A DNA stretch of 64,000 nt from assembly GCF_947179165.1 (NCBI RefSeq), contig NC_077237.1, positions 66,590,023-66,654,022 of the forward strand, written 5' to 3'. The position numbers and the translations under genes were made by a program. This document shows positions 1 to 10,064 of this stretch, piece by piece. This DNA comes from Solanum dulcamara (taxonomy: Eukaryota > Streptophyta > Magnoliopsida > Solanales > Solanaceae). The notes beneath the pieces are model-generated. The model did no database searches, was not told the origin of the DNA, and worked only from the letters and a program-made list of their open reading frames with translations. Numbering within the stretch: position 1 is the stretch's first letter; each line of letters begins with the position of its first letter.

Positions 1-390
1 ACAATCCTTTCTCAAACCAAACATAACTCAGGATTTCGCCTCAACAAACATATCAGGCCAAGTTCTAGATCAACAGTACGATGCAATTGAATTTTAATCT
101 AAAGCTCACCACACAATGCATATGAAGCCATGAGGTTGGTTTTATTTTTACCTTGAATGCCCGCAAGAGAATTTTCAAGCATCACAAAAGTACAAATGAA
201 AGATACCAACAGAAGTTATGGTTTACCACAAAACAAATCATTTTCGTCATATCAAATATTTTGCATGCTCCTAACTATATTCGTCCCAATCAAGAAGATA
301 TGACTCATAAAATATGTACACAATTTATTATTTTATTTATTTTTTATTTTTTTAATTGTTTTTTTTGTTGTTGAAAAAGGAAATACCGAA

Positions 391-451
391 CCCAAGAAGG
401 GCTGCCTACGTATCTCACCGAGATGAAAATCAGGTGTGCGTAGTTCTTGCA
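391..451. repeat. Dispersed repeat motif, copy 1
   Basis: Contains GGCTGCCTACGTATCTCAC followed about 30 bases later by CGTAGTTC. The same pair of blocks recurs at 1600-1655 in the same orientation. I recall this block as a common motif in Solanaceae genomic repeats, but I cannot name the parent element. Confidence 0.5.
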
Positions 452-1594
452 GATGTGATATATAAAATAATTTAAAGATTTAGACAAACTCAGAGTGACG
501 TCTCGTAAGTCTAGTGCTCGTTGACATATTCAGTTGGGGAGTGTCTTTTGCCTATTTACACCAACACATTTTGTGTCCTCTCAACCATCGATGAGGACAG
601 CTATTGTTGTATTATTTTTCAAATATTCCTCAGAGATTATACATTGATGTGTTCTTCCAATTTTCTGAAGGAATCACTTGTTATTTTGTTCCTTTTTTTG
701 TCTCTTATGACTTGAGTACTTCCAAATATTCACGAGAATCTTACATTGTTATAACCATCTCCGACTATTGTCGGGGACAGTTTTCCTACAAAGATATGAG
801 AAAAGTGTGAAAGTGGGGCCACTAAAAAATAAGTAAAAAAATATAGGAGTAAGACTTCATAGTCAAAGACTCCCCCGATTTATCTTTCAGGCTGTGTATT
901 GGTGTCTTGTAAAATTTAAGGGCATTGTTATTTCCCATGAACTCTTTGTCCCTGCAAGATCTCTATGAGAAAGGGTTATGATTTTTGTTAAATTAAAGAA
1001 TTGAAAGAGATTAGGGTTAAAGTTTGTGGTTGAATGTTGCCGCCGATTTGGGATTGTCGTGATTCCCTCTCTTGAAATAATGTCGTCTCTCCTACGTACA
1101 AAGAAAAACTTCTTAGTTAGGGAGAGGGTGTTGACCTCAAAATTGAGATCTGATCATTTATCGCATGATGTCCTTTGATAACATCCTCTACAAAGGGAAA
1201 AAGAATCAACTTTGTTGAACCCTCGATCTTTAAGAAGTAAGCAAGTTTAATTTTCGACACAAATCAGTTTATCCCTGAAAAAGAAGAATAACTCAAACGC
1301 CAAAGTATTAGTCCCTGTTTGTAATAATTAATGCAAAATATCACACAAAGAACTAAACATATAAATATTGTTTTATTTGAAGACAAACTAATCCATAGGT
1401 GAAGAAAGACTAAATGAACAGAAATTGACCCATTTAAATTTTACGATTGATGTGTGAGAAAAGTTGACTTGTGTTGAATCACGAATTTCTTGCGCTTCAA
1501 CTTTTGTACCCCCATTCTTCTTAGATGAGGAAGAAGTTCTCAATTTCTTTGAAAGAATGAGGAAAAACTAAAAACTTCAAAGACAGGACCGAGC

Positions 1595-1656
1595 CTTGAA
1601 AGGCTGCCTACGTATCTCACAAAGAAAAATTTAGGTCCGACGTAGTTCAACCAGAT
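1595..1656. repeat. Dispersed repeat motif, copy 2
   Basis: Second copy of the GGCTGCCTACGTATCTCAC ... CGTAGTTC pair seen at 391-451. The spacing is similar and the flanks have diverged, so this is an old duplication or two insertions of one family. Confidence 0.5.
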
Positions 1657-1903
1657 CGAGACCTTTCCAACTTGAGATGAAAAATCAAGTATTTTTTGAA
1701 AGGAGAGAGTAAGATTTAGGATTTGAAAGTGAAATTTGAATTTTGTAGTAAAACTAAAGACTCTAGGAACATTTGGTCGCACTTTCGAACATTTGCTTTC
1801 GATAGTAGGCTAGAGTGTCTTCAAATAAAGCAACATATTCATTCAAACAGTTATAACATATAACAAATAAACAGTTATTGTGTGTCCTAAATAGATATGT
1901 GAC

Positions 1904-2069
1904 TTTTTGTCTTATCAGATATTACGTGATGGCTAATGATGATTTTACGAACCACATAGGGAGATGGTCCATCATCTAAAAATTGGTATGTGTGATTTTG
2001 AGGAGTATATAACTTGGTAAAAGGAAATTTTGTCTTATCAAATATTACGTGATGGCTAATGATGATTTT
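1904..2069. repeat. Pair of about 43-bp direct repeats, 123 bp apart
   Basis: Positions 1904-1946 and 2027-2069 share a block containing TTGTCTTATC and ATTACGTGATGGCTAATGAT with about one mismatch. The spacing of 123 bp is a multiple of three, so the minus-strand frame repeats the same short peptide. I infer a local duplication rather than a gene. Confidence 0.7.
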
Positions 2070-2310
2070 TTGAGATGACAAATCAAAACATTTATACCCA
2101 CGATGATGTGACGAATATCTCAAAAAACACAATGATTTATTTGAATGTCTTTTGAGTTTATGCCCATCATTGTCAGATTTTCATTGGCTGTTATTTTATA
2201 ATGAAGGAGCAAAAGATAATTCAATCATTGTAGTATGTTAAAGGACTAGAACCAAGGAATGTAAAGGATCCCTTTTCCTTCATTTTCCTTCATTTTTAAG
2301 CACGAATCTA

Positions 2311-3991
2311 TGTAGTTGATAGGATTAGTATTCCTATGTTTAAAACTCATATTGAGGTATGGTATAGTTCTATTAAAAGGTTGGAAAGACATGGTGAAGA
2401 TTTGTACTTGTTTAAATGTTTAAGGTATGTGATTGCGATGCGAATGGAAATATATATATATATATACACACAATTGTTGTTGTAGTTGTAAATTAAGTTT
2501 GGAGACCCCTTATCATACGTACTATGAGTTGGTCCTATATGTGTTTTCATTAAGAAGTATTTGTGTATATGAGTTCTATGTTTCCATGTGAGTAAGGATA
2601 AATAAAGAAGAATTATTCATGTTCGTCGACATAATAAGTTAATAATGGAAGTCCAATTATATAATTATCGATACATGTAAAGGAAGAACCTTATGGGAAG
2701 AATATATATGTATATATGTAGATCCTAATGTTAGTGGATTATATAGAAATAGAAATATAGTGATCTTGTTCAAGACATATGCTAAGGCAGCAAAATTTTC
2801 CTTAGAGTATCATTTATACGCCTACTAGATTCCTTGTGAGATCTAAACCTTCTTAAGGTTGTTTAGGTATTGAGTAGACATACTTATATGTTATCTGAAA
2901 GCTTTATATATCAGGTTGCATTCTTAGAGTCAGCTTGTTCATGTGTTATATTTATTAGATATACTCGATAAGAGACCGATCGGCTGAGTAGATGATAATG
3001 GTTATGACTTTATATTACACTACCAATGGGGTAATGTCGGTAGGCAAATATAGTAATAGTTTCACCTATAGTTCACTACACCACCACATCGGGCATGTCT
3101 GGTGGGTAGATGTTTACCTAATTATTACACCGTCGTGGCGATATGTCTGGCGTGTAGATGTTTATTCAGTTATTCCACCATCATGACGTGCATGTCTGGT
3201 GGGAAGATGTTTATTTAGTTATCATAGCACTATGGCGGGCTTTTCTGGTGGGAAGATGTTTATATAGTCATTACACCACCAAGATGGCTACTCAGCTGAA
3301 TGGTCATCATTATGAATAGATTATCTTATAGCTCACCATTAGGATAGTATGATTTGAATATGTGCTTATTTGGTTGTATTCACATAGCAAGGTTATGTTT
3401 TTATCAGATTTTAGCTCCTAGAGTCGCATGTTGGTTCTATCCATAAGTCAGGTCCAATATCTTTGATATACTTATGGTTGCAACTTTTAGCCTTATATAC
3501 TAGTACATGTTATTCGTATTGACATCCTTTTGCTTGGAGATGCTGAATTTGTGCTGCAAGTGCAGGTAGAGTCTTGATCGTCAGTTGTGGTAGGAGTTTG
3601 ACTTTAGTTGAGAATTGGTATACTCCTTTATTTCAGAAGCCATGTTAGTTTGACAATATTGTGTTTTGATGTTTAGTATGGGTAGGTCGGGGTCCCTGTC
3701 CCATGCACTAAATTTGTTACTCTTTAGAGGCTTTTGTGGACGTGTATGTACAGTTTAGTTCAGTTTAGTTTTATGGTCTTATTGACTTTTAGTTGCTTAG
3801 TTAAGTTGTACTATGGGATAGTTGACATTATGTTTTTCAAATTTTATTTAGTTATGACCTTGTTGGTCTAGTTGGTTGTAACAGGTGACCTGGTTGGCCT
3901 AAATATTACAATTTCAGTTAGTATATAGTCGACTTCTTAATTCAGTCAATATCGAGGTCAATCACACCCTCTCCCAATTTGGGGCGTGACA
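2311..3991 (+). mobile_element. Candidate solo LTR (element E)
   Basis: The stretch begins TGTAGTTGAT and ends GGGGCGTGACA, the same U5-type ending as the other Ty3 LTRs here. It is flanked by a perfect 5-bp direct repeat ATCTA (2306-2310 and 3992-3996). Inside are features shared with the better-supported LTRs: a GTACATG-rich motif near 3500 and a GCTGCAAGTGCAG block near 3555. No primer-binding site follows the right end, which fits a solo LTR or a detached 3' LTR. The left boundary rests mainly on the duplication. Confidence 0.5.
3060..3300 (+). repeat. About 48-bp tandem repeat inside LTR E
   Basis: The block AGATGTTTA recurs at 3108, 3156, 3205 and 3253, each preceded by a TCTGG(T/C)G(G/T)G block and followed by a run ending in a CACCA-type sequence. 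The period is 48-49 bp with four degenerate copies. Confidence 0.75.
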
Positions 3992-4121
3992 ATCTAGTTC
4001 CTTCAATGTTTCTTCACTGCATATATATATTTTGATAGTATCTCTTTGTTGTGGACATGTAAAGAAACTGATTCTCTTGTAATACTTTGTTGCATACTAC
4101 TAATTCTTTATTGAGATTTGT

Positions 4122-4126
4122 AAAAG
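4122..4126. repeat. Left target-site duplication of element A
   Basis: AAAAG directly precedes the TG of the element A 5' LTR. The matching site at 35190-35194 reads GAAAG, one mismatch, as expected for an old insertion. Confidence 0.55.
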
Positions 4127-4539
4127 TGTAACACCCCCCAAAATATTTCCCTAAGATTTGAACCTTTCTTGTATACGTGTAGGGTCAAAATTATTTATTG
4201 TGAAGTATATGCTTGAGTTAAGATGAGTCCCTGAGTAATTAAAGAGTGTTGGAGGTAATGTGGGGTCACAAAGGACCCCTAGGACCAAGCTAAGTCCAAA
4301 AGGTTCGTCGTGGCTAAGGTTTTGGATGAGTTCGTTAAAGGAGTCGACTTCTAATGACCCTATCTTTTGAAAGACGACAATCTGGGTGGCCCACGACCTA
4401 TTAAATTAAAGGTCATTGAGTCTTCTTTCCAACGCCACCAAGAATGTAATTTTTGGAGTTTAGAGTCAAAAGATATGACGATCCTAAGATGAACTAGCAC
4501 GATAGAAATTTTAGGCCTGGGCTGCAACTGCTGGGAATC

Positions 4540-4830
4540 TGGGCTTGGCGCCGCAGAGGCGCGATGCACCACTATCGCGCCAGGAACACGCCTCAGTAGT
4601 TTGGTCCCTGGCGCGGCGCGCCACTACGAGGTATGTAGGTTTTTCAAGCCAAATTTCTAGAACCCAGAAAACATGGCATTGGCGCTGTAAGGGCGCGAGG
4701 CCACTATCGCGCCAAGAATGTGCCTCAGTAGTTTGGTCCTTGGCACAGCGCGCCACTAACAGATGTGCAGGTTTTTAGGCGTAATCGACCTGGCGCTGCA
4801 ATGGCGCGACGCGCCACTATTGCGCCAGGA
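4540..4830 (+). repeat. GC-rich tandem palindromes in LTR A
   Basis: Four hairpin-forming blocks of the type GGCGCGA-GCGCCACTAT-CGCGCC, two with a long and two with a short arm, alternate with a CCTCAGTAGTTTGGTCC spacer. Spacing is about 110-135 bp per pair. The GC and CpG content is very unlike the AT-rich surroundings. The same array is present in the other three A/B LTR copies (about 23235-23525; inverted at about 25915-26200 and 33405-33700). Confidence 0.8.
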
Positions 4831-4889
4831 GCATTTTAGCCTATTTTTCAGAATTTTTGAGAAGGGGCAATTTGGGAGTTTGTCCTAAA

Positions 4890-4897
4890 TTATATAT
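4890..4897 (+). promoter_or_regulatory. Candidate LTR TATA box
   Basis: TTATATATG lies just downstream of the GC-rich palindromes and about 45 bp upstream of a CT-rich leader. The same block is kept at about 23585 in the 3' LTR and in inverted form in element B. Position and context fit a retrotransposon TATA box; the start site itself is not visible. Confidence 0.5.
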
Positions 4898-5092
4898 GTA
4901 TCATCCTTGAGGATTTTGGGGACACATTTTCAGCCTCTCTCTCTCTCTAGAAAAGCCCTAGAAAATCCTCTCTTCTCCTTTTTCTTCTTCTTCTTCTTCT
5001 TCTTCTCTAACAAGGAATTGTTCCAAGAGCTTTAACACTCCAAGTCTCCATTGAAGACCCAATAATAAGGTTTTATTCAAGTCTTCACTAAG

Positions 5093-6112
5093 GTATGTAA
5101 GGCTACTCAAAGCATGGGTTGAGTTCACCCATGTGCCCTACTCTTTCTGTGAGGTCAAATGTCCATAAGAATGGATTTTCTTGATAGGCCTATGTCTCAA
5201 ATGAGTCTTGTCATCTATTAAATTGATTCTTGCTATGTTGATGAGGTTGAGTCAAGAAACTTCTAAAAAGATCCTTTATGTGAGTATGAGTTGATGAAGA
5301 TGAGTTGTTAAATATGCTTTATTGATCTTCTTAACTATGTAGATTATGATAAAGGATGTTAATTTCCTAAAAATGTTGCTTATATTGAAGTATCGATTTA
5401 AACCCTTGAAGTTGTGTTGAGTATCAAAGATTGATCAAATAGATGGAGGAAGTGATTGGTTATGTCTATATGTGCATTTAAATTACTCTTGAAAGATATG
5501 GTTATGAGATGTGTGATTGTGATAGAGTTGATGAGTTGACAAGGTTGAAGTGAGACTTGTCGATATGATTTACTTGAGTTAATTGGATGGAGTTTTATGA
5601 GCATTGAGTCTTGGGAGGAGTATCGAGCACCGAATTGGGCAAGAGTACAGTCCATACTCGAACCCAATAAATACGTCGCCAAACGTAGGAGGGGATTGAA
5701 CCGTTAAAGTCAGATGCTTCCCCAAAATTATTTTCCTGACATTATAGGACTTGGTTGGATTGGATCCATGATTGGTTGATTCGTTCATACCCTGGCAAAG
5801 TATGAACAGACATGGCAATAACGTCAGTTTATTGTACTTTCATTGGCTCATAAATGTTGGTTGTCGGATAAGAGAAACTCCCACATAGGTATTGATAGTA
5901 CTACGAGTCAATTGAGTTGAATTGTATGTGATTTGGTCCCATCTAAACTATATTCTTTCTTAGACTCAGGATGCTTGTTGAGTTGTATTTCTTTCTGAGT
6001 TGAGATTCCTGAGCTAATTTGGTTCCTCCTGATATTGTTTCATTCGGCTATTTTACATACTTGTACATTCCATGTACTAACGCCATTTGGCCTGCATCAT
6101 TTTATGATGCAG
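5093..6112 (+). other. Candidate intron in the LTR leader
   Basis: The left edge AAG/GTATGTAAGG is a near-consensus plant 5' splice site. The right edge lies in a short hairpin (TGCATCAT-TTT-ATGATGCA) ending ATGATGCAG, a plausible 3' splice site. Both edges are kept in the other LTR copies of this family. Splicing is inferred from sequence only. Confidence 0.35.
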
Positions 6113-6464
6113 CGACAGGTACTAGAGATCATCAATTGGCGCTCCGTTTAAGATCCACATACACTCCCAGCTAGTTGGTGAATCCTCCTAGTTTCTGAAG
6201 GATGTTGAGCTTTTTTGTATAGTTTTGTTGTCGTTTCCTTTATTTTGATTGTTGGTAGTCATGGGCTTGTCATTGGCACATTTTAGACTTTGATAGAGGC
6301 TTCATAGACTAGAGTGTGGGGAGGTTGGACTATTATTTTGAGGAGTCTTATTATAATTGTGTTGTTCGAGTGAGGAGCTGCTGCAAGCTGAAAAAATCAT
6401 ATCCTTGAGAAATCGGGGATTGCTAAAGATTATAAACAATATTGGAGATGATTCTTCATCCCAT

Positions 6465-9400
6465 ATGCCAAGCACAGTACAAAGTTCACAAAAAAATTTA
6501 GTCCCAATTGAGAAAAATGCAGAGGCGCATCAGCTCAGCATCGCCGCCAATGCGCCACCACTGCGCCTTCAATTTCCAGCCACCTCCGGCGATATTCTAG
6601 CCCTCGCACCATCTGGACTTTGTTCGCAAGGACAAGGCGCCCCGATAGGAACAAAAACCTCTGGCGAAATCAACTCCGGCGAACAAATTGTAGTCGACGC
6701 CGGAGCTACGGCAAGCCAAAACGCACAAGATGAATGCCAAAATGTTCCTCAAGCTGTTTTCAATCTCCTCAGTCATGAGCGCCATCTCGAATCACTGCCA
6801 CACTCTTCGAATTTATCCTTGAACTCTGACAACAATGGAGTCGCCGGAGCTCCGGCCAGCCGATTCAGCCAAGACCAATACCAAAAGGTGAGTAACAGTG
6901 TGGAGAAGGTTTCTAACTATAACACATGTCTCAAATCTATACAAACAAGTTCAAATTCAAAAAGTCGTCAAGACGACTTTGGTGGTGCCGGAGCTCCGGC
7001 GAACCAATTGGCAAGAGACCAATACCAAAAGACTCATCAAGGTGTCATGAAGCTTCCAAGCTATATAGAGTGTCTCGAATCACCATCAACAAGCTCAAAT
7101 TCAAAAAGTCGTCAAGACTTGCATCTCCCTGAAGAACACTGTAACAGTGTTGTTCGAGCTAAAGCTGTGGCTGTTGTATTGGATCATGTTCAAAATGACC
7201 AACAAGGAAATAGAATGCTAATATTGGAAGGCATTGAAGAAAATGGTCATGCCCCAAAAGAAATTTCGAAGGGGAACTTCACTGATAAGCAATGGAACAG
7301 TGCTCTTGCTGTGGCTCATCCAGGTAAGTCTTCTAACTATTTCAACCAATATCTAGTAAAAAGTGCTGACCATATTAACAATGTTGTTCAAATGCATAGT
7401 GACACTGTCGAACCTCATGAACTTAGCTTACTTGATAATAATGTACAAAAAGGAAATTTAGCTAATGTTGCTATTGTTAAGCCTACTAATTTGCATCTAG
7501 CTCTGACCAAGAATAATGAGGAAATTCAGAATGCTACTCACAATGGTGATACTGATCTTGTTGTTAAGCACAAGGAGCAGGGGAACATAATACTTGGTAA
7601 TGTTGAAAAAAACAAACAACCTGACCAGTTGAACAGGGGGCTCAATGTGAAAACTCAACCTGTCCATAGACCTTATGTTCCTAATAGCAATCCTATGAAA
7701 GTGTCTAATAATTTTGATGCTATTAAATCTACTAACAAACCTGCTGCTCTGAATACTGGAAGCAACCTAGGTTCCAGAAACTCAAACCAACTTAGAGCTC
7801 CAAGTTTTAATATTCCAACTCCTAATAATCATGTGGTGCTTCCCAATACTAATTTACCTGCAAAACAAACCCAGCACCCCAATACTAATACTCCAACCCC
7901 TCCTAATCCTGTCATCCACCAAACTCTGGCTACTAAGTTGAGAGCCCAAGAAGCTATGAAAACAGACACTATTGATATTACACCTCCCAAAATTACCACA
8001 AAGCAAGGCTATCCAGCTGTAGTATTTACAGAAGAAGACTTCCTGGTGAAATTGGCTAGTGATTGTAAGTATACTCTAATAGGAAAATTCACAAATACTA
8101 TGCCTAAGATGGAAACCATTAGAAAGGAATTCATCTTGCAAACAGAACTCAGAGGAGGAGTGAAACTTACCCATTTTAACTCTAGGCATCTGTACATAGA
8201 CTTGGACAATGAGTATGATCACTCTACTGTTTGGTCCAAAGGAAGAATGTACATAAATGGCCAACTTATGAGACTCCAACTTTGGACCCCCACCTTCAAG
8301 CCTGAAGAAGAAACATCTCTAGTTCCTATATGGGCTATATTACCTGAATTACCTTGGCACTGTTATCGTCTTGCAGTGGTAACTCCATTACTATCCCCAA
8401 TTGGAAAGGTGTTGTTCTTGGATTTTGCAACCTACAAGAAAACAAGGGGTAGTGTAGCAAAAGTCAAAGTACAAATTGACCTTACAAAACAAAGACCACA
8501 ACATGTATGGATGGGGTATGGTGAGGATGAAAATGGAGCAGGAAGGTGGCAGTCTATCCAATATGAGGGGGTGCCAGATTACTGTCAACACTGCAAACAT
8601 CAAGGTCACACCATTCATGTTTGTACTGTGAAAAGAAGGGATGAAGATAATAAGAAAAAACAAGTTCAAGAAGAAGAAGCAAGAAACAAAGATAAATCCA
8701 GCAATGAAAAGAACAAGGAACAACAGAACAAGGAGCTAAAACACCAAGAAGACAAACAAAATAAGGAACAACAAAACACTAGCAAAGCTGGAACTGAAAA
8801 AAGAGACCAAGAACATGCAGGTTGGCAAATTCAAAGGAGGAAAGGCAAAAAAGATGGACAACATAACCAACAACAACCACAACAGCATAAAACACAAGTA
8901 TCCATGACAAAAGGGGAAAGTTCAGTACCATCCCAGCATATTATCAGCAGCAGCAAAGAAGGAAAATCTCAACAGCAGGCAGGTATGCTTAATAACTCTA
9001 ACTTTAATACTTGTAATATCCAAACTTGTAATGTAGACTCTGGAGTCCAGAGCCTACTCCCCATTCCCCATACAGTATTGGATCCCAGCCCCCATAATCC
9101 CATACAGCAGGTATTACATGTTAATGAAGAGAGCAGACCTGCAGACAAACAAAAAGAGCAAAATATTACTGCCAGGTGTGCACCAAATACTGGTTTGAAT
9201 AATGTGGAAAGCAACAAAGCCAATGGAAAAATCCCAGGTATTGACTTAATGCTCCCACAACCCCATGGCTCCCCCAATTACTTTAATATCTTAAATAGTA
9301 TTAATGTTGTGGCTGAAGAAGTCCGTGGAGGTCAGGTTGGAGGAATACAGGAGCAAATCACTAATCTGCAGGAAGGGGAAACCAAGGGGAGGGAAAATCT

Positions 9401-10064
9401 ATTGGTTGACCATAGGAAAGACCCTAGAGCCCCTGCCACCACTATTCCAGCAGAGATAAGGTCCAACATGCAATTGCAACAAGATGATGTTCAACAGCTT
9501 TCAGAGGACAGTGATAAGGGAGGTGTTGAATTTCCAAAAAATAGTGAACAAAATACAGGTGCAGTGATTCAGCTACTGAACAATAAATATACTCTTTCTT
9601 TGAGTAAAAAGAAGAGAGAGGCACTGAAGAAAAAGATAGGAAAAAAAAGTAAAAAATCTCTGTCTGAAAAGACACAACACAGAGCAGGGATTTATGCTTC
9701 ACCTCTTCAAATTCAATCCAGCTCTACTGAATTGTATGTGCTTAATAAGAGAGCCATATCAGATGACTTGGAGGATGAATATAGACCTATTCAATCTGAA
9801 GATGAAGAGGACCTAGATCAAAAGGAACAAACTCATGATGAGGATGAGGAAACTAGTGCCTCTCCCATTAGAGCACTGGATGATATCACAGATTCTACAA
9901 CTCAGGATGAAGTGTTGCAAGTCACTGAGAAGCAGGGTTTATCACCCAGGGGTCAGCAAGCAAAGAAGAAGAAGAAAAAACAGAAACAAGACATCTCCAC
10001 CAGTTCAGATAATGCTACTTGTAAGAGTGGCATCAACACAAGGTCCAAATCCCTGAAACTTTGA
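6465..10064 (+). CDS. LINE ORF1: DUF4283 and zinc-knuckle protein
   Basis: About 1199 residues from the first in-frame ATG at 6465; the frame is also open upstream to the junction with the LTR, but no earlier ATG exists. ORF1 proteins of plant L1 elements bind the element RNA and form the particle. Residues 515-655 match the DUF4283 domain (VVFTEEDFLVKL ... PIWAILPELPW ... LSPIGKVLFLD). A CCHC zinc knuckle follows at C707, C710, H715, C720 (CQHCKHQGHTIHVC). The N-terminal 500 residues are low-complexity and contain three copies of an about 48-residue repeat starting near residues 78, 126 and 174 (core AGAPAS...QDQYQK). Residues 726-800 are rich in K, E and Q, and the tail is acidic then lysine-rich. 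The length is well above the roughly 400-600 residues I expect for plant L1 ORF1, because of the long N- and C-terminal extensions. Its stop overlaps the ORF2 start (TGATG). Confidence 0.88.
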   Translation: MPSTVQSSQKNLVPIEKNAEAHQLSIAANAPPLRLQFPATSGDILALAPSGLCSQGQGAPIGTKTSGEINSGEQIVVDAGATASQNAQDECQNVPQAVFNLLSHERHLESLPHSSNLSLNSDNNGVAGAPASRFSQDQYQKVSNSVEKVSNYNTCLKSIQTSSNSKSRQDDFGGAGAPANQLARDQYQKTHQGVMKLPSYIECLESPSTSSNSKSRQDLHLPEEHCNSVVRAKAVAVVLDHVQNDQQGNRMLILEGIEENGHAPKEISKGNFTDKQWNSALAVAHPGKSSNYFNQYLVKSADHINNVVQMHSDTVEPHELSLLDNNVQKGNLANVAIVKPTNLHLALTKNNEEIQNATHNGDTDLVVKHKEQGNIILGNVEKNKQPDQLNRGLNVKTQPVHRPYVPNSNPMKVSNNFDAIKSTNKPAALNTGSNLGSRNSNQLRAPSFNIPTPNNHVVLPNTNLPAKQTQHPNTNTPTPPNPVIHQTLATKLRAQEAMKTDTIDITPPKITTKQGYPAVVFTEEDFLVKLASDCKYTLIGKFTNTMPKMETIRKEFILQTELRGGVKLTHFNSRHLYIDLDNEYDHSTVWSKGRMYINGQLMRLQLWTPTFKPEEETSLVPIWAILPELPWHCYRLAVVTPLLSPIGKVLFLDFATYKKTRGSVAKVKVQIDLTKQRPQHVWMGYGEDENGAGRWQSIQYEGVPDYCQHCKHQGHTIHVCTVKRRDEDNKKKQVQEEEARNKDKSSNEKNKEQQNKELKHQEDKQNKEQQNTSKAGTEKRDQEHAGWQIQRRKGKKDGQHNQQQPQQHKTQVSMTKGESSVPSQHIISSSKEGKSQQQAGMLNNSNFNTCNIQTCNVDSGVQSLLPIPHTVLDPSPHNPIQQVLHVNEESRPADKQKEQNITARCAPNTGLNNVESNKANGKIPGIDLMLPQPHGSPNYFNILNSINVVAEEVRGGQVGGIQEQITNLQEGETKGRENLLVDHRKDPRAPATTIPAEIRSNMQLQQDDVQQLSEDSDKGGVEFPKNSEQNTGAVIQLLNNKYTLSLSKKKREALKKKIGKKSKKSLSEKTQHRAGIYASPLQIQSSSTELYVLNKRAISDDLEDEYRPIQSEDEEDLDQKEQTHDEDEETSASPIRALDDITDSTTQDEVLQVTEKQGLSPRGQQAKKKKKKQKQDISTSSDNATCKSGINTRSKSLKL
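6695..7130 (+). repeat. Three in-frame 48-codon repeats in ORF1
   Basis: GCCGGAGCT-type blocks start near 6697, 6842 and 6988, spaced about 145 bp. They encode DAGATASQNAQDECQ, GVAGAPASRFSQDQYQ and GGAGAPANQLARDQYQ. The second and third units are each followed by SSNSKSRQD. The copies differ at many positions but stay in frame. Confidence 0.75.

Larger units (their letters stand above)
1..2305. other. Non-coding flank, no gene recognised
   Basis: AT-rich sequence with stops in all frames. The only open frames are short (under 85 codons) and match no family I recognise. It holds two short dispersed-repeat pairs, listed separately, and is probably old transposon debris. Confidence 0.6.
4127..6366 (+). 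mobile_element. Element A 5' LTR, left part
   Basis: Begins TGTAACACCCC and is collinear with the other A and B LTR copies (22820-24168 plus 34116-35189; inverted at 24169-26616 and 31671-34110). A LINE interrupts it after position 6366, and the last 134 bp reappear at 17623-17756. Internal landmarks are GC-rich palindromes (4540-4830), a TATA-like block (4890-4897), a CT and CTT-rich leader (4937-5007), and a conserved GTACATTCCATGTAC motif (about 6063-6077). Without the LINE this LTR is about 2.4 kb, matching its sister copies. Confidence 0.9.

Noticed and set aside
153..810. Short plus-strand frames (64-73 codons)
   Set aside because: No domain, no promoter context, low-complexity hydrophobic composition expected from T-rich DNA.
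5398..5818. Antisense frames of 60-94 codons in the A/B LTRs (also near 24891-25257, 32390-32771 and 34198-34467)
   Set aside because: They recur in all four LTR copies, but only because the LTRs are homologous. They run against the element, have no domain, and differ in length and frame between copies.
8391..8723. Antisense 110-codon frame within LINE ORF1
   Set aside because: Shadow of the well-supported sense coding sequence; hydrophobic composition mirrors lysine/glutamate codons on the other strand.
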